From NCBI GenBank assembly GCA_019454665.1, contig JACFNW010000106.1:1-7229 (forward strand): DNA of 7,229 nucleotides, given 5' to 3'. The DNA comes from Fimbriimonadaceae bacterium (lineage in GTDB: Bacteria; Armatimonadota; Fimbriimonadia; Fimbriimonadales; Fimbriimonadaceae). A program made the translations under genes and the position numbers. The notes beneath the pieces were generated by a model, which was given only the letters and a program-made list of their open reading frames with translations, had not been told where the DNA came from and did no database searches. Every line of letters starts with the position of its first letter. Positions within the stretch are counted from its first letter, which is position 1. Shown here piece by piece: positions 5,411-7,229 of this stretch.

Positions 5411-6063
5411 AGATCGAGCTCGCGCCCTCCATCCTAAGCATGGACTTTGGCCAACTGGGCGACGGGGTGCGCGAACTGGCTAGCGCAGGCGCGGATTGGA
5501 TCCACCTCGACGTGATGGACGGGGTGTTCGTGCCGCCGATCACGTTCGGCGCACAGATGGCGCGGGACCTGAAGCGGCGCGTCCCCGAAGCCCGGTTCGA
5601 GGCCCACCTGATGACGGAGGCGCCCGACCACCAGTTCGATGCGTTCGTGGCTGCGGGTTGCGAGCGCATCACGTTTCAAGCCGAAGCCACGTCGCACGCC
5701 CACCGGCTGGCGCAATCGCTCCGCGACAAAGGCGTGATGGCGGGCGTTGCCATCAACCCTGGCACGCCCGTCGAGGCGGTCGAGCCTCTGCTCGATGTGG
5801 TGAATCTGGTGCTCGTCATGACCGTGAATCCCGGCTGGGGTGGTCAGAAGTTCATCGAGGCCACGCTGGAGAAGGTGCGCCGCCTGCGCTCGCTGGCCCC
5901 CGATCTCGAGATTCAGGTGGATGGCGGCATTGACCCGACCACGCTGCCCTTGGCGCTGCAAGCGGGCGCAAACGTGTTCGTCGCAGGCAGCTACCTGCTG
6001 ACCAAGCCGACCCTGACCGATGGCTTGGAGGACCTGAGACGGGCATGCGTCTGCGCCGGCTGA
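5407..6063 (+). CDS. rpe: Ribulose-phosphate 3-epimerase
   Basis: Rpe is a cytoplasmic TIM-barrel enzyme that interconverts ribulose 5-phosphate and xylulose 5-phosphate in the pentose phosphate pathway. All signatures of the family are present in 218 residues, a normal length: LAPSILSMDF (5-14), WIHLDVMDGVFVP (31-43), EAHLM (65-69), VAINPGTP (114-121), VNPGWGGQKFI (140-150) and VDGGI (171-175). Metal ligands and acid/base residues are predicted as His33, Asp35, His67 and Asp172, all present. The GTG start overlaps the kinase-homologue stop as GTGA, and GGGAGG (5397-5402) lies 4 nt upstream, slightly close for a ribosome site. In Bacillus and relatives rpe also lies downstream of prkC, usually with cpgA/rsgA between, so the linkage is recognisable here in shortened form. 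Confidence 0.96.
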   Translation: MKIELAPSILSMDFGQLGDGVRELASAGADWIHLDVMDGVFVPPITFGAQMARDLKRRVPEARFEAHLMTEAPDHQFDAFVAAGCERITFQAEATSHAHRLAQSLRDKGVMAGVAINPGTPVEAVEPLLDVVNLVLVMTVNPGWGGQKFIEATLEKVRRLRSLAPDLEIQVDGGIDPTTLPLALQAGANVFVAGSYLLTKPTLTDGLEDLRRACVCAG

Positions 6064-6353
6064 AGGTCGCGACCACGTTGCTCCTGGTGCTGGCGATCGG
6101 CGCGTTGGCCGCTTGGCCCTGGGTGTTCGCCGCGAAGCCCGCGCGCGATGCCCCCCAACGCGATCGCGAGGCCTACGGCGTATGGGTGGTGGGCTACTTC
6201 GGGGCCATGATCGTGCTCTTCGGGGCCGCTGCGGCGGGCGGGTTGCTTGTCGTTCGCGAAACGCGGCTGGAGTTCCGCGAGCGGTCGCGGGCGAATCTGG
6301 ACGCGTTGATCGAAGGCCTGCGGGAAGACCACCAGAAGAAGGGTGATCAGTGA
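6045..6353 (+). CDS. Small two-helix membrane protein with charged C-terminal helix (102 aa)
   Basis: I do not recognise this protein. It starts with a basic stretch (MRLRRLK), followed by a hydrophobic helix at about 8-30, a polar, charged loop (31-45), a second helix at about 46-70, and a highly charged tail of about 32 residues (RETRLEFRER onward) that should form a cytoplasmic helix. The positive N-terminus and basic residues after the second helix predict an N-in, C-in hairpin. It overlaps the end of rpe by 19 nt, with GGAGG (6027-6031) 13 nt upstream of ATG 6045, and its stop overlaps ribD as GTGA. It shares size class and topology with the 70-residue protein at 3478-3690 but I see no convincing sequence match between them. 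Confidence 0.75.
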   Translation: MRLRRLKVATTLLLVLAIGALAAWPWVFAAKPARDAPQRDREAYGVWVVGYFGAMIVLFGAAAAGGLLVVRETRLEFRERSRANLDALIEGLREDHQKKGDQ

Positions 6354-7229
6354 CCGAAGCCGAGGCGATGGCGCGGGCGATCGCCCTGGCCTCCAAGGGG
6401 TACCCCGCGCCCAATCCGCGCGTCGGTTGCGTGCTCTTGAGCAATGGCGAGGTGGTCGGCGAAGGATGGCACGCCTACGCGGGCGGCCCTCATGCCGAAG
6501 CGATGGCCCTGCGAATGGCCGGAGAGCGGGCCAAGGGCGCGACGGCGCTGGTCACGCTGGAGCCCTGCAATCACACCGGACGAACGCCCCCGTGCTCGCA
6601 AGCGCTGATCGCCGCAGGCGTGCGCCGCGTGGCGGCCGCCGTGCGCGACCCCAACCCCAAGGCTGCGGGCGGGCTGGAGGCGCTGCGCGACGCGGGCGTC
6701 GAGGTCGAATTCGGGTTGGGTGCCGAGGGCGCGGAGCGGGTGAACTCCGCGTGGCTGACCGCGATGCGCCGCTGGCTGCCCTTCGTGTGCCTGAAGGCGG
6801 CGTGCAGCCTGGATGGGCGCATTGCGTTGCCATCGGGCGAGAGCCGGTGGATCACGGGGCCGGCGGCCCGGCGCGAGGGACACCGGCTGCGCGCCGACAT
6901 GGGAGCGGTGCTGGTCGGCCGGCGCACGGTGGAACTCGACGACCCCCTGTTGACCGTCCGCCTTGGCCCGAGGAGCCAGGTGGTCAACCAGCCGTTGCGT
7001 GTCGTCTTGGACCCCTCGGCGCGGCTGGCCGCGACCCATCGGCTGTTCGGCGACGGCTTGCCCACGCTGCGCTTCGTCGCCACTGGCCGGGCGGAGCGGG
7101 AAGGCGATGTGGAATTGGATGCCCCCGAGGGGCGGTTCGATCCCCTTGCGGTGCTTGGGGTCCTGTTCGCGAGGGGGGTGACGGGGCTGTTGGTCGAAGG
7201 GGGCGGGCAGACGCACGCCGCCTTCCTCC
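6350..7229 (+). CDS. ribD: Bifunctional riboflavin deaminase/reductase RibD (3' truncated by window end)
   Basis: RibD carries out two early steps of riboflavin synthesis: deamination of the GTP-derived pyrimidine, then NADPH-dependent reduction of its ribosyl side chain. The N-terminal deaminase (about 1-125) shows PNPRVGCV (21-28), zinc ligand His48 with catalytic Glu50 in HAEA, and EPCNHTGRTPPC (71-82) supplying ligands Cys73 and Cys82. The reductase domain begins near 145 with LKAACSLDGRIA, followed by SRWITG (165-170), VLVGRRTVELDDPLLTVR (187-204) and LLVEGGG near residue 281. About 293 codons are visible without interruption; family members are near 360-370, so roughly 70 residues are missing beyond the edge. 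The GTG start overlaps the preceding stop as GTGA and has AAGAAGG a few bases upstream. ATG 6368 is a less likely alternative. Confidence 0.96.
   Translation, partial: MTEAEAMARAIALASKGYPAPNPRVGCVLLSNGEVVGEGWHAYAGGPHAEAMALRMAGERAKGATALVTLEPCNHTGRTPPCSQALIAAGVRRVAAAVRDPNPKAAGGLEALRDAGVEVEFGLGAEGAERVNSAWLTAMRRWLPFVCLKAACSLDGRIALPSGESRWITGPAARREGHRLRADMGAVLVGRRTVELDDPLLTVRLGPRSQVVNQPLRVVLDPSARLAATHRLFGDGLPTLRFVATGRAEREGDVELDAPEGRFDPLAVLGVLFARGVTGLLVEGGGQTHAAFL

Noticed and set aside
5434..6444. Open frame of 336 codons on the - strand
   Set aside because: Antisense to rpe and the 102-residue gene; Arg/Ala/Pro-rich composition and no motif. The rpe signatures on the + strand are decisive.
6347..7216. 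Open frame of 289 codons on the - strand
   Set aside because: Antisense to ribD, which carries complete deaminase and reductase motifs on the + strand.

Overview
The window is about 7.2 kb of GC-rich bacterial DNA with every gene on the + strand and almost no spacer. A secretin with a cleavable signal peptide means a diderm (outer-membrane) cell. A PASTA-domain Ser/Thr kinase homologue next to rpe is an arrangement best known from Firmicutes. That mixture would suit a diderm Terrabacteria-type lineage; Armatimonadota (Fimbriimonadia-like) is my guess from gene content and composition, not something the sequence proves.

Layout. (1) 2-157: the last 51 codons of an unidentified gene, encoding a Gly/Met/Phe-rich tail built on a 21-bp tandem repeat, followed by a stable hairpin without a U-tract. 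(2) 264-1895: a PilQ/GspD-family secretin with a signal peptide, an STN/N0 domain, an N1-type domain split by a long Gly-rich insertion, and a complete secretin core. It ends at a strong intrinsic terminator (1917-1948). (3) 1956-7229: a tightly packed run in which neighbouring genes overlap or lie 4 nt apart: aroK, aroB, a 70-aa membrane hairpin protein, a PASTA-domain kinase homologue, rpe, a 102-aa membrane hairpin protein, and ribD, which runs off the end of the window.

How the genes relate. Secretin-aroK-aroB repeats the widespread pilMNOPQ-aroKB linkage. AroB and AroK carry out two steps of the shikimate pathway, Rpe belongs to the pentose phosphate pathway (which supplies erythrose-4-phosphate to shikimate synthesis and ribulose-5-phosphate to riboflavin synthesis), and RibD carries out early riboflavin synthesis. 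The run therefore brings sugar-phosphate-derived biosynthesis together with an envelope sensor-like protein.

The main discovery candidate is the kinase homologue at 3695-5410. Its fold, transmembrane segment and PASTA repeats are intact, but the glycine loop, the VAIK lysine (Arg39), the alpha-C glutamate (Gln58), the catalytic-loop lysine (Gly135) and the DFG motif (Met-Ala-Cys, 151-153) are all substituted. It reads as a PASTA pseudokinase: a cell-wall-binding membrane protein that probably signals or scaffolds without phosphorylating, flanked by two small two-helix membrane proteins of unknown role. A second point of interest is that the terminator ends only 7 nt before the aroK start codon, leaving no room for a normal leader.

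No tRNA, rRNA, CRISPR array, insertion sequence or attachment site was seen. The longest gene-free stretch is about 106 nt (158-263).
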